Source of the DNA: Burkholderia thailandensis E264
Lineage (GTDB): Bacteria; Pseudomonadota; Gammaproteobacteria; Burkholderiales; Burkholderiaceae
Length of the DNA stretch: 64,000 nucleotides
NCBI RefSeq assembly: GCF_000012365.1
Contig: NC_007650.1
Coordinates: 1,116,001 to 1,180,000, forward strand
Direction of reading: 5' to 3'
Of this stretch, positions 37,931 to 46,418 are shown piece after piece. Every line of letters starts with the position of its first letter. Within the stretch, counting starts at the first letter, position 1. Under the pieces are notes generated by a model that had not been told where the DNA came from, made no database searches, and saw nothing but the letters and a program-made list of their open reading frames with translations. A program made the position numbers and the translations under genes.

Positions 37931-38929
37931 GTGACGTCCGCCGCCGCTGCCGCCCCTGCCGCCTGCGCCAGGCCGGTTTCCTCGGTCGAGCATTTCGGGT
38001 TCCTGACGTTGCCGAATTTCTCGATGATCGCGTTCACGAGCGCGGTCGAGGTGCTGCGCATGGCGAACTACGTCGCGCGCGCGGACCATTACCGCTGGTC
38101 GATCTTCTCGCTCGACGGCGCGCCCGTGCGCGCGAGCAACGGGATCGCGGTGCGGCCGACGCAGCCGCTCGACGTCGGCGATCCGCCCGACGTGGTGATC
38201 GTCTGCGGCGGCATCCGGATTCGCGAGGCGGCGGACGAGCGGGTGCGCGACGCGCTCGGCGCGCTCGCCGCGCGCGACGTGCCGCTCGGCGGCATCTGCA
38301 CGGGCGCGTATGCGCTGATGGCGTGCGGGCTGCTCGACGGCTACCGGTGCGCGGTGCACTGGGAGAACCTGTCCGCGCTGCACGCGGAGTTTCCGCAGGT
38401 GCGTTTCGCCGACGAGCTGTTCGTCGTCGATCGCGACAGGCTCACCTGCACCGGCGGCACCGCGCCGCTCGACCTGATGCTGAACCTCGTCGGCGCGCGG
38501 CTCGGGCAGCCGCTCGCCGCGCAGGTGTCCGAGCAGTTCATTCTCGAGCGCATCCGCGGCGCGACCGATCCGCAGCCGATCCCGGTCGACGCGCGCGTCG
38601 GTTTCTCGCGCGCGGAGCTGATCGAGGTGGTGCGGCTGATGGAGGCGAACATCGAGGAGCCGCTGTCGCTCGAGGAGCTCGCGCGGCTCGTGCGGCTGTC
38701 GCAGCGGCATCTGCAGCGGATGTTCAAGATCTATCTGAACGTGTCGCCGACGCACTACTACCTGACGCTGCGCCTGAAGCGCGCGCGCGATCTGCTGCGC
38801 ACGACCGACGCATCGATCGCGCACGTGACGACGATCTGCGGCTTTCACTCGCCGTGCCATTTCAGCAAGGCGTACCGCGCGCAGTTCGGCCATGCGCCGA
38901 GCCACGAGCGGCGCGTGTCGGCGCGCTGA
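37931..38929 (+). CDS. GlxA-family AraC-type transcriptional regulator
   Basis: This regulator has 332 aa. The N-terminal DJ-1/class-I amidotransferase-like domain (FLTLPNFSMIAFTSAVEVLRMAN, GGICTGAYALMACGLLDG) senses a ligand. The C-terminal AraC domain has two helix-turn-helices (LSLEELARLVRLSQRHLQRMFK; ITHV-type second half ending HFSKAYRAQFGHAP). This is the architecture of GbdR, CdhR and ArgR-type activators of betaine, carnitine and amino acid use. Its place between choW and choX suggests it controls choline/betaine genes. The start is GTG at 37931, with GGAGA 5 bases before it; the overlapping ATG at 37929 would stop immediately. Confidence 0.85.
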   Translation: MTSAAAAAPAACARPVSSVEHFGFLTLPNFSMIAFTSAVEVLRMANYVARADHYRWSIFSLDGAPVRASNGIAVRPTQPLDVGDPPDVVIVCGGIRIREAADERVRDALGALAARDVPLGGICTGAYALMACGLLDGYRCAVHWENLSALHAEFPQVRFADELFVVDRDRLTCTGGTAPLDLMLNLVGARLGQPLAAQVSEQFILERIRGATDPQPIPVDARVGFSRAELIEVVRLMEANIEEPLSLEELARLVRLSQRHLQRMFKIYLNVSPTHYYLTLRLKRARDLLRTTDASIAHVTTICGFHSPCHFSKAYRAQFGHAPSHERRVSAR

Positions 38930-39029
38930 GCGCGTCGCTACAAACGCGCGGCCGCCGGGGTCGCGGCGCGCGTGCCAGCCACGAACCGATCCCATGTTGA
39001 CGACATCTTTGTTGATGAGGAGAAGCACG

Positions 39030-39980
39030 ATGAAGCGAAATCTGATCGCGGCGGCCTGTGGGCTCGCCATCGCGGCCGCGCCGTTCGCGAGCGCCCAGGC
39101 GGGCGATCCGCCGACCTGCAAGGCGGTGCGCTTTGCGGACGTCGGCTGGACCGACATCGCCGCGACCACGGGGCTCGCGTCGACGATGCTCGCCGGGCTC
39201 GGCTACGCGCCGACGAAGACGATCGCTTCGGTGCCGATCACGTTCGCGGGGATCAAGAGCAAGCAGATCGACGTGTTTCTCGGCTACTGGTCGCCGACGA
39301 TGGACCCGATGATCGCGCCGTTCACGAAGGCGGGCACGATCAAGGTGCTCGCCACGCCGAACCTGACGGGCGCGAAGTACACGCTCGCCGTGCCCGATTA
39401 CGTGTATCAGGGCGGCCTGAAGTCGTTCGCCGACATCCAGAAGTACGCGGACAAGCTCAACGGCAAGATCTACGGGATCGAGCCCGGCAACGACGGCAAC
39501 GCGCTCATCAAGAAGATGATCGACGCCAACCAGTTCGGCCTCGGCAAGTTCAAGCTCGTCGAATCGAGCGAGGCGGGGATGCTCGTCGAGGTGAACCGCG
39601 CGATTCGCGACAAGCAGTGGATCGTGTTCCTCGGCTGGGAACCGCATCCGATGAACGTGCAGATGAAGATCGACTATCTGAGCGGCGGCGACGACGTGTT
39701 CGGCCCGAACTACGGCGAGGCGAAGGTGCTGACCGCGACGCCGCCCGATTACGCGGCGCGCTGTCCGAACGTCGCGAAGTTCGTGTCGAACCTGCAGTTC
39801 TCGACGTCGATCGAGAATCACGTGATGCTGCCGATCATGAACAAGGAGGACCCGAACAAGGCGGCGGCCGAGTGGCTGAAGGCGAATCCGCAGTCGCTCG
39901 ACAAGTGGCTGGCCGGCGTGACGACGTTCGACGGCAAGCCGGGGTTGCCCGCCGTCAAGCACTACCTCGGCATTCAGTAA
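39030..39980 (+). CDS. choX: Choline-binding periplasmic protein (ChoX-like)
   Basis: This is the substrate-binding subunit, 316 aa, with a cleavable signal peptide (AAPFASAQA, cut near residue 24). The OpuAC fold shows FADVGWTDIAATTGLAS, FLGYWSPTMDPM and IFLGWEPHPMN-type segments, where aromatic residues (Trp, Tyr) form the box around the quaternary amine. These match ChoX from Sinorhizobium better than ProX. GAGGAGA precedes the ATG. It follows the regulator by 100 bp and is followed by a hairpin, so it is probably the end of the transport unit. Confidence 0.88.
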   Translation: MKRNLIAAACGLAIAAAPFASAQAGDPPTCKAVRFADVGWTDIAATTGLASTMLAGLGYAPTKTIASVPITFAGIKSKQIDVFLGYWSPTMDPMIAPFTKAGTIKVLATPNLTGAKYTLAVPDYVYQGGLKSFADIQKYADKLNGKIYGIEPGNDGNALIKKMIDANQFGLGKFKLVESSEAGMLVEVNRAIRDKQWIVFLGWEPHPMNVQMKIDYLSGGDDVFGPNYGEAKVLTATPPDYAARCPNVAKFVSNLQFSTSIENHVMLPIMNKEDPNKAAAEWLKANPQSLDKWLAGVTTFDGKPGLPAVKHYLGIQ

Positions 39981-40033
39981 CGTCCGCACGCGTCGTACGG
40001 TGCGGGCGTGTCGCCCGCGCCGCGCGCCGCGCC

Positions 40034-40078
40034 GCCGAACCGGCTTCGGCATGCGCCGTTGCGCCGAGCCGGTTCGGC
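40034..40078 (+). terminator. Hairpin after choX, probable terminator
   Basis: Perfect 12-bp arms GCCGAACCGGCT/AGCCGGTTCGGC with a 21-base loop, followed only by a weak T-rich stretch (GTGGTGTTTC). It lies 53 bp after the choX stop. It may serve both strands, since the gene at 40251 ends towards it. Confidence 0.5.
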
Positions 40079-40250
40079 GTGGTGTTTCATCGAGGCGCTT
40101 CGTCGCTGCGTTCGCGCTCGCGCTCACGTGTTGTTCGCGCCCCGTCGCGGTCCTGTCGAAGCCGCCGTCGGCGAAGGCGGCGATCTTCGCGCGACTGCCG
40201 CCGGGCGGCGAGCGATCGGGCGCGTGCGGCGCCTTTACGCCGCCGCGGGA

Positions 40251-41252
40251 TCAGAAGAAATCGAGCGCGCCGAACACCTTGTTCGCCGTCTGCTTCGCGT
40301 CGGGCGACAGATTGCTGTCTTCGACCGCCTGCTTCGCGACCGACGTGCCGACGTTCTTGACGACGCTCAGCACGGCCGACACCGGATTGAAGCGGCCCTT
40401 CGTGACGATGTCGACGACCGCCTTGCCGATGCCCTTGAACACCGCGCCGATGTACTTGCCGGCCTGCTCGAAGCCCCATTGGAGGTTGTCCTTGTTGGTG
40501 CCGTCGAGCCGCACGTGCGTGTCGCTCGTCTGGTCGAGCTGGTGCCCGGTTGCGCGCAGATGCTGCCAGCCGCCGCTGCCCACGACGTCCTGCAACAGGC
40601 CCGCTTCGGTGCCGTGCCGTGCGTCGCCGTCCTTCGTGAACCCGTCGATCTTGCCGTCGCCGACGACGCTGTCCGGCCGCTCGCCGCCTTCGCGGTTCTT
40701 CGAGCTCTTCACGTACGTGAGCAGCGCCGCGGCCTTGTACGCCTGATCGGGATTGTTGTACATGTCGCCGCCGACGAACTGGTTCAGCTTGTCGCGGATT
40801 CCGCTCTGGTTGCCCAGATGCTTGAGGAGCGGATTGTCGTCGATGATTTGCTGCGCGGTGCGGTTGTCGCCGGGCGGGCGTTTCGTCGATTCGTTCGGCA
40901 TCTGCGTCGCGAAGCGCGCCATCGACGGGTCCGGCGACGCAACGCAGCGCGCGGGCGGGGCGTCGTCCGGCACATCGTCCGGCGCATCGGCGAGCGGCGG
41001 CGGATCGTCGGCATCGGCCGGTGGCGTCGTTGTCGCGAGCCGCAACGGCAATTGCGGCGATTGCAGTAGCCATCGCGGCGACAGTTGCCGCGAATCGGGC
41101 TCGCCGGCGTCGTGCGTCGCATGCCGCAGCAATTTGTGCAATTGTTGCCGGACGTCGGCGTGGATTGCGAACGGCCGCCGCTCGTCGCCGAGCGCGGCCG
41201 GGAGGTTCGTCGCGAGCGGGGCGCTGACGATGTCGCTGCAGATTCGGATCAT
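40251..41252 (-). CDS. Candidate type III secreted protein (unrecognised, EF-hand-like loop)
   Basis: I do not recognise this 333-aa protein with certainty. Residues 50-120 are Pro/Asp/Ala-rich and probably disordered. The C-terminal ~210 residues are compact: LNQFVGGDMYNNPDQAYKA, then VVGDGKIDGFTKDGDA, an EF-hand-like acidic loop, then glycine-rich helices (AVFKGIGKAVVDIVTKG) that could insert in membranes. The layout recalls HrpK/NolX-type translocator-associated proteins, but I cannot prove it. An hrpII box at 41332-41355 and a -10 at 41294-41299 have the same 32-bp spacing as at the gene ending at 32463. The ATG at 41252 lacks a Shine-Dalgarno. Confidence 0.6.
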   Translation of the reverse strand: MIRICSDIVSAPLATNLPAALGDERRPFAIHADVRQQLHKLLRHATHDAGEPDSRQLSPRWLLQSPQLPLRLATTTPPADADDPPPLADAPDDVPDDAPPARCVASPDPSMARFATQMPNESTKRPPGDNRTAQQIIDDNPLLKHLGNQSGIRDKLNQFVGGDMYNNPDQAYKAAALLTYVKSSKNREGGERPDSVVGDGKIDGFTKDGDARHGTEAGLLQDVVGSGGWQHLRATGHQLDQTSDTHVRLDGTNKDNLQWGFEQAGKYIGAVFKGIGKAVVDIVTKGRFNPVSAVLSVVKNVGTSVAKQAVEDSNLSPDAKQTANKVFGALDFF

Positions 41253-41293
41253 GACGGAGTGCGGAAAGGTGGCCGGCAGCGGGCGATGCCTTG

Positions 41294-41355
41294 ATGTTAG
41301 TGGCGACGCGGCGCGACGCGTCCGTGCGATGCGAAGCGCGCGCGCGGGAAGCGAA
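41294..41355 (-). promoter_or_regulatory. hrpII box and -10 element upstream of candidate effector 2
   Basis: On the minus strand TTCG (41355-41352), 16 bases, TTCG (41335-41332), 32 bases, TAACAT (41299-41294). The expected transcript start is near 41287, giving a leader of about 35 bases. Confidence 0.68.
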
Positions 41356-41457
41356 GCGGGCGGCGGCGCGCGTTGCCGACGCCTTTGAGCGCACGGCCGG
41401 TGCAAGCCCTCCCGCAAGCCCCCGTCAGCAAGCCCGTCATTCGCGTGAATTGCGGCC

Positions 41458-42150
41458 CTAGACCGGAATCGCGCCGCCGCGCAGCCGGATCGCGACGCGC
41501 ACGAGCCGGATCAGCGCGCCCGACAGCAGCGCGAGCGCGGGCGGCAGATCGCGGCGGCGGATGTCGAGCAGCAGCACGATCCGCACGTCGCCGCTCTCGT
41601 TCCAGACCTCATGCTCGAACGTGTCGTCCCAGAGCAGGAACTGGCCTTCGCGCAGCCGGTGGTCGCGGCCGTCGATCCTCAGCACGGCGGCCGGCGTGCC
41701 GTTCTCGCGCACCGGCATCGACAGCACCAGATAGCCGCGCAGAATGCCGCGAAACGGCCCGCGATGCGGCGGGATGTGCTTGCCGGGCGCGAGGAACGAG
41801 AACGACGCGGACAGCACGTCGGGCGACGCCGCGACGATCGACGCGAGCGTCGGGCAACGTTCGATGTTCTGCGCGAAGCGCACGCCGTACGCCTGCATGA
41901 TGAACATCCGCCAGTCGCGCGCGTCGTTCGCCGAGATCGCCGCCTGCTCGCGCATGATTTCGTGGAAGCGTGGAATCCGGCTCAGGTCGCGCGACACGGC
42001 GAGCGCCTCGCTGCGGATCGCACGCCACGCGCGCGTGAAATGCGCGGCGTCCGGGAACAGCGCGGCCGTGTCCAGCACGGCGCCGCAGTGCAGCCGTCGG
42101 TCGTAAAGGGCGCGCAGCTTGCGCGCGCCGAAATCGTAGAGGGCAGCCAT
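41458..42150 (-). CDS. Aspartyl/asparaginyl beta-hydroxylase family protein (LpxO-like)
   Basis: This 2-oxoglutarate/Fe(II) dioxygenase has 230 aa. HIPPHRGPFRGILRGYLVL gives the first metal histidine and the characteristic HRGPF segment. FLLWDDTFEHEVWNESGDVRIVLLLDI supplies the second histidine and the 2-oxoglutarate-binding arginine. Bacterial members include LpxO, which 2-hydroxylates a lipid A acyl chain; this is the most likely role, at the cytoplasmic face of the inner membrane. The start at 42150 gives MAALYDFGARKL; upstream in-frame text is low-complexity. A C-terminal hydrophobic segment may anchor it. Confidence 0.78.
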   Translation of the reverse strand: MAALYDFGARKLRALYDRRLHCGAVLDTAALFPDAAHFTRAWRAIRSEALAVSRDLSRIPRFHEIMREQAAISANDARDWRMFIMQAYGVRFAQNIERCPTLASIVAASPDVLSASFSFLAPGKHIPPHRGPFRGILRGYLVLSMPVRENGTPAAVLRIDGRDHRLREGQFLLWDDTFEHEVWNESGDVRIVLLLDIRRRDLPPALALLSGALIRLVRVAIRLRGGAIPV

Positions 42151-42496
42151 ATCCCAACCGTTCGTCGGGCCGATGCGTCGTGCGCGCGGCCGGTCGTTCG
42201 GCCGCTCGTTCGCGCGTCCGGCGGCACGCGGGCGCGAAATCGAGGACCGGGTTCTTATAACCATAGTCGCAAATGCGGCCGGTTGCGCATGCATCGGCGG
42301 CCCGTGTCGCGCGGATGCAGCAGGACAGGCTGGCGGAAGCGCTCGCCGGGCGCCGCGGCGCTTCGTCTTGTCATTGCGCCGGCCGTGCCGCGCCGGTTGT
42401 CGTCCGGGGCGTCCGGGGCGGCCGTACGGCTGTAGCGCCCGGGGAGCGGCGCGGGCGGGCATCGCGGCTTGGCGTCGGCCGGCGGCGAGCGGCGGC
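42151..42496. other. Intergenic gap, nothing recognised
   Basis: 346 GC-rich bases between the hydroxylase start and the denD stop. It must contain the hydroxylase promoter; no motif stands out. Confidence 0.4.
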
Positions 42497-43468
42497 TTAT
42501 TGCCGATCGTCCTCGATGTAGCCGCGAATCACTTCGGCGAAGCTCGCGTCGCCGCTCAGGCCGAGCGCCTCGGCGCGCGACGTGTCCCAGCGCCCCGGCC
42601 AACTGCCGACGATCTTCACGACGCGCGCGTCCTCGGCACGCCGGATCAGCTTCACCGCTTCGATGCCGGCGACCTCGCGCAGCGCGTCGATCATCTCGTC
42701 GACCGTCACCGAGATCCCCGGCAGGTTGATCGTGCGCCGGTTGCCGAGCAACGCGCCGTCGAGCTCGCAGCCGGCGACGAGCGCGTCGATCGCGCGGCGC
42801 GGCGACAGCAGCCACAGCCGCGTGTCGCCTGGCACCGGGCACACCGCTTCCTCGCCGTTCAGCGACTCGCGGATGATCCCGCTCGCGAACGACGAAGCCG
42901 CCGCGTTCGGCCGGCCCGGCCGCACGCTGATCGTCGGCAGCCGCAGCACGCGGCCGTCGACGAAGCCGCGGCGCGCGTAATCGCACAGCAGCAGCTCGGC
43001 GATCGCCTTCTGCGCGCCGTACGACGATTGCGGATTGAGCGCGGTGTCGTCCCGCACGAGCTCGGGCAGCGCGCCGCCGTACACCGCGACGGAGCTCGTG
43101 AACACGACGCGCGGCCGGTGGCCGCGCGCGCGGCACACATCGAGCAACAGCCGCGACGCATCGAGGTTGATCCGCATCCCGAGGTCGAAATCGGCTTCCG
43201 CCTGGCCGCTGACGATCGCCGCGAGATGGAAGACCGCGTGCGTGCGCGCGTCGATCGCGGCGTCGAGCACCGCGCGATCGGCGATGTCGCCGACGATCGC
43301 CGTCACGCGCGGATCGCCGAAGTCATGGCCCTTCACGACGTCGAGCAGCACGAGCTCGTCGATGCGCTCGGGCGCGCCGTTCGGGCCGGCGAGCTCGCCG
43401 CGCGCGAGCAGCCGTTTCGCGAGACGCTGGCCGAGAAAGCCGGCGCCGCCAGTGATGAGAACCTTCAT
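42497..43468 (-). CDS. denD: D-erythronate dehydrogenase (NAD-dependent epimerase fold)
   Basis: This enzyme oxidises D-erythronate to 2-oxo-erythronate. It encodes 323 aa, an extended SDR. The NAD loop is [18 protein letters not shown], and the catalytic Tyr-x3-Lys is in SYGAQKA, with upstream Ser in [36 protein letters not shown] is characteristic of the DenD group rather than sugar-nucleotide epimerases. Its ATG overlaps the otnI stop (ATGA). It is the last gene of the tetronate operon. Confidence 0.85.
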   Translation of the reverse strand: MKVLITGGAGFLGQRLAKRLLARGELAGPNGAPERIDELVLLDVVKGHDFGDPRVTAIVGDIADRAVLDAAIDARTHAVFHLAAIVSGQAEADFDLGMRINLDASRLLLDVCRARGHRPRVVFTSSVAVYGGALPELVRDDTALNPQSSYGAQKAIAELLLCDYARRGFVDGRVLRLPTISVRPGRPNAAASSFASGIIRESLNGEEAVCPVPGDTRLWLLSPRRAIDALVAGCELDGALLGNRRTINLPGISVTVDEMIDALREVAGIEAVKLIRRAEDARVVKIVGSWPGRWDTSRAEALGLSGDASFAEVIRGYIEDDRQ

Positions 43469-44274
43469 CGCAATGTGCCTCGTGAGAATGCGGGAGATGA
43501 CAGGTACGGCGCGAGCCAGCCGAGGCCCTCGGAGGTGCCGGCCTTCGGCCGATACTCGCAGCCGATCCAGCCGTCGTAGCCGAGCGCGTCGATCAGCTCG
43601 AACAGGTACGGATAGTGGATTTCGCCGACGTCCGGTTCGTGACGCTCCGGCACGCCCGCGATCTGGATGTGGCCGATGCCCGCGATGTCGCGCTTCAATT
43701 TCATCGCCAGGTCGCCTTCGACGATCTGGCAGTGATAGCAGTCGAACTGCACCAACAGGTTCGGCGCGCCGACTTCGCGGCAGATCGCCTGTGCGTCGTC
43801 CTGGCGGTTCAGGAAGAAGCCCGGCATGTCGCGCGGGTTGATCGGCTCGATGACGATCGTCACGTTCTGCGCGCGCGCCGCTTCGGCCGCGTGCGCGAGG
43901 TTGCGCAGATACACGTCGCGATGCCGCGCGCGATCCTGCGCCGGCGCGATCAGGCCCGCCATCACGTGGAGCTTGTCGTTGCCGATCACGCGCGCGTAGT
44001 CGAGCGCGGTGTCGATCGCGCGCCTGAATTCGTCCTCGCGGCCCGGCAGCGACGCGATCCCGCGCTCGCCCGCCGCCCAGTCGCCGGGCGGCGCGTTGAA
44101 GAGCGCCTGCACGAGGCCGTGCGCGTCCAGGCGCGACTTCAGCTCGGCGGCGGGGAAGTCGTACGGGAACAGGTACTCGACCGCCTTGAAGCCGTCGCGT
44201 GCCGCGGCGGCGAAGCGGTCGAGAAACGCGTGCTCGTTGTACATCATCGTGAGGTTGGCGGCGAAGCGTGGCAT
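43465..44274 (-). CDS. otnI: 2-oxo-tetronate isomerase (hydroxypyruvate isomerase-like)
   Basis: This enzyme converts 2-oxo-tetronate to 3-oxo-tetronate. It encodes 269 aa, a TIM barrel of the xylose-isomerase-like family. [20 protein letters not shown] is the usual start. [51 protein letters not shown] and GCEYRPK carry the metal-binding Glu, Asp, His and Glu. It is related to Hyi, but the operon of DUF1537 kinase, aldolase and dehydrogenases marks it as OtnI. It is translationally coupled to denD. Confidence 0.88.
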   Translation of the reverse strand: MPRFAANLTMMYNEHAFLDRFAAAARDGFKAVEYLFPYDFPAAELKSRLDAHGLVQALFNAPPGDWAAGERGIASLPGREDEFRRAIDTALDYARVIGNDKLHVMAGLIAPAQDRARHRDVYLRNLAHAAEAARAQNVTIVIEPINPRDMPGFFLNRQDDAQAICREVGAPNLLVQFDCYHCQIVEGDLAMKLKRDIAGIGHIQIAGVPERHEPDVGEIHYPYLFELIDALGYDGWIGCEYRPKAGTSEGLGWLAPYLSSPAFSRGTLR

Positions 44275-44350
44275 GGCGTCGGTTCCAGGGCCGGAGGTTG
44301 AAGGGCGAGGGCGGGCGCATTCCGGCACGCGGCGTCCCGCCCGAGATCGA

Positions 44351-45673
44351 TTATCGGTTGACGAGCTTCGCCGGTGTGAGCCACACCGCGATCGAGCCGA
44401 TCACGAGCATCGCGGCGAGCACGTGCATGCCGGCCGACGTGCTGTTCGTCGCGTCCTTCAGATAGCCGATCAGATAGGGGCTCGCGAAGCCGGCGAGGTT
44501 GCCGATCGAGTTGATGATCGCGATGCCGGCCGCCGCGCCCGTGCCCGCGAGGAACGCGGTGGGCAGCGACCAGAAGAGCGGCGCGCAGGTCAGCACGCCG
44601 CCCGCGGCGATCGACAGGAACACGACCGACACGGCGGTGTCGTGCGAATACGCGGCGGCCACCGAGAAGCCGACGGCGCCCATCAGCGCGGGCACGATCA
44701 GGTGCCAGCGGCGCTCGCGACGCTTGTCCGCGCTGTGGCCGAACAGGTTCATCGCGACGATCGCGAACGCGAACGGAATCGCGCTCAGCAGGCCGATCTG
44801 CAGCGTATCGGTGATGCCCGTCGATTTGACGAGCGTCGGCATCCAGAACGTGAGCCCGTACTGGCCGGTGACGAACGTGAAATAGATCAGCGACATCCAC
44901 CACATGCGCGGATCGCGCAGCACGCTCGCGAGCGAATGCGCGTGCCTGTCGCGCTCGTGCGGCTGCGCTTCGATCTCGTCGGTCAGGAGTCTCTTCTCGC
45001 GCTCGGTGAGCCACTTCGCGCCGCGGATGTCGTTGTCGAGATAGAGGATCGTCGCGATGCCGATCGCGATCGCGGGCACCGCCTCGATCACGAACATCCA
45101 TTGCCAGCCGTGAAAGCCCGAGCCGCCGTGGAACCGCTCGATGATCCAGCCGGACAGCGGATTGCCGAAGATGCCGGAGACCGGAATCGCCGACATGAAC
45201 ACCGCGATGATCTTCGCGCGGCGATGCGTCGGGAACCAGTACGTGAGGTACAGGATCACGCCCGGATAGAAGCCCGCTTCCGCGAGGCCGAGCAGGAAGC
45301 GCAGCACGTAGAACTGCGTCGGCGTTTTCACGAACGCGAACAGCGCGGACAGCAGGCCCCACGTGATCATGATCCGGGCGATCCAGATGCGCGCGCCGAG
45401 CCGGTGCATCAGCATGTTGCTCGGCAGCTCGAACAGGAAATAGCCAAGGAAGAAGATGCCCGCGCCGAGGCCGAACACCGTCTCGCTGAACGCGAGATCC
45501 TGCGACATCTGCAGCTTCGCGAAGCCGACGTTCACGCGGTCCAGGTATGCGACCACGTAGCAGAGCATCAGGAACGGCACGATGCGCCAGAACACTTTCT
45601 TGTACGTGAGGTCGAGCTCGGCCTGTCCGGCCGCCTCGAGCGGCCGGGCCGCGGCTGCTTGGCTGGGAATCAT
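44351..45673 (-). CDS. MFS transporter, probable tetronate uptake
   Basis: This 12-helix major facilitator of the anion:cation symporter group (GudP/phthalate-permease-like) has 440 aa. [14 protein letters not shown] in helix 1, [20 protein letters not shown], and the matching half-repeat later are typical of the family. It probably imports threonate or erythronate with protons. The start at 45673 (MIPSQ) was chosen because GGAGA lies 9-14 bases upstream; the ATG at 45688 has no site. It sits inside the tetronate operon between otnC and otnI. Confidence 0.85.
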   Translation of the reverse strand: MIPSQAAAARPLEAAGQAELDLTYKKVFWRIVPFLMLCYVVAYLDRVNVGFAKLQMSQDLAFSETVFGLGAGIFFLGYFLFELPSNMLMHRLGARIWIARIMITWGLLSALFAFVKTPTQFYVLRFLLGLAEAGFYPGVILYLTYWFPTHRRAKIIAVFMSAIPVSGIFGNPLSGWIIERFHGGSGFHGWQWMFVIEAVPAIAIGIATILYLDNDIRGAKWLTEREKRLLTDEIEAQPHERDRHAHSLASVLRDPRMWWMSLIYFTFVTGQYGLTFWMPTLVKSTGITDTLQIGLLSAIPFAFAIVAMNLFGHSADKRRERRWHLIVPALMGAVGFSVAAAYSHDTAVSVVFLSIAAGGVLTCAPLFWSLPTAFLAGTGAAAGIAIINSIGNLAGFASPYLIGYLKDATNSTSAGMHVLAAMLVIGSIAVWLTPAKLVNR

Positions 45674-45776
45674 TTCCGCTGTCTCCATGAGTTGTCGACG
45701 CCGGCCGCTTGCGCGCGGCCGTGCGCTTTGTCGTGTGCTGGTGAATGGGCCCGCGCACACGGCGGGCAGGACTGCG

Positions 45777-46418
45777 TTACCAGCGCGCGCCGAACGCGTC
45801 GCGCAATTCGGCCAGCGCGGACTCGCCGAGCGGCTCGGGTTTCGGATGCGTGATCAGCCAGAGACGCGCGGTCTCCTCGAGTTCCTCGAGCGCGTACGAT
45901 GCGTGCGCGACCGACGGGCCCCAGACGACGGGGCCGAGCCGCTCGAGCAGCACGCCGCGCACGCGATCGGCGAGCGCCGCGACTTCGGCGGCCACCGCCG
46001 GGTCGCCCGGCCGGCGATAGCGAATGAGCGGAATGTGGCCGACCTTCATCACGTAGTACGGCGTGATCGGCGGCAGCACGTCGGCCTCGCTCCAGACGCC
46101 CGCGAGCGTGAGCGCGACGAGGTGCGTCGAGTGCGTGTGGACGATGCCGCGCGCTTCGGCGTTGCGCGCGTAGATCCCGCGATGCAGCGCGAGCGTCTTC
46201 GACGGCTTGCCGCCCGATACCGCGTGGCCCGCGAGATCGACCTTCGCGATGTCGGCCGGGTCGAGCCGGCCAAGGCACGCATCGGTCGGCGTGATGAGCC
46301 AGCCGTCGTCGAGCTTCGCGCTGATGTTGCCCGCGCTGCCGGCCGCGTGGCCGCGCGCGTAGAGGCTCGCGCCGATCTCGCAGATCTCGTCGCGCAGTTT
46401 CGTCTCGACGGTGCTCAT
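45777..46418 (-). CDS. otnC: 3-oxo-tetronate 4-phosphate decarboxylase (class II aldolase fold)
   Basis: This enzyme decarboxylates 3-oxo-tetronate 4-phosphate to dihydroxyacetone phosphate, which enters glycolysis. It encodes 213 aa, zinc-dependent. GSAGNISAKLDDGWLITPTDA, the zinc-ligand segment GIVHTHSTHLVALT, and the third His in WGPSVAHASYALEELEETA match the AraD/FucA fold. It overlaps otnK by 4 bp (ATGA) and lies directly ahead of the transporter. Confidence 0.88.
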   Translation of the reverse strand: MSTVETKLRDEICEIGASLYARGHAAGSAGNISAKLDDGWLITPTDACLGRLDPADIAKVDLAGHAVSGGKPSKTLALHRGIYARNAEARGIVHTHSTHLVALTLAGVWSEADVLPPITPYYVMKVGHIPLIRYRRPGDPAVAAEVAALADRVRGVLLERLGPVVWGPSVAHASYALEELEETARLWLITHPKPEPLGESALAELRDAFGARW

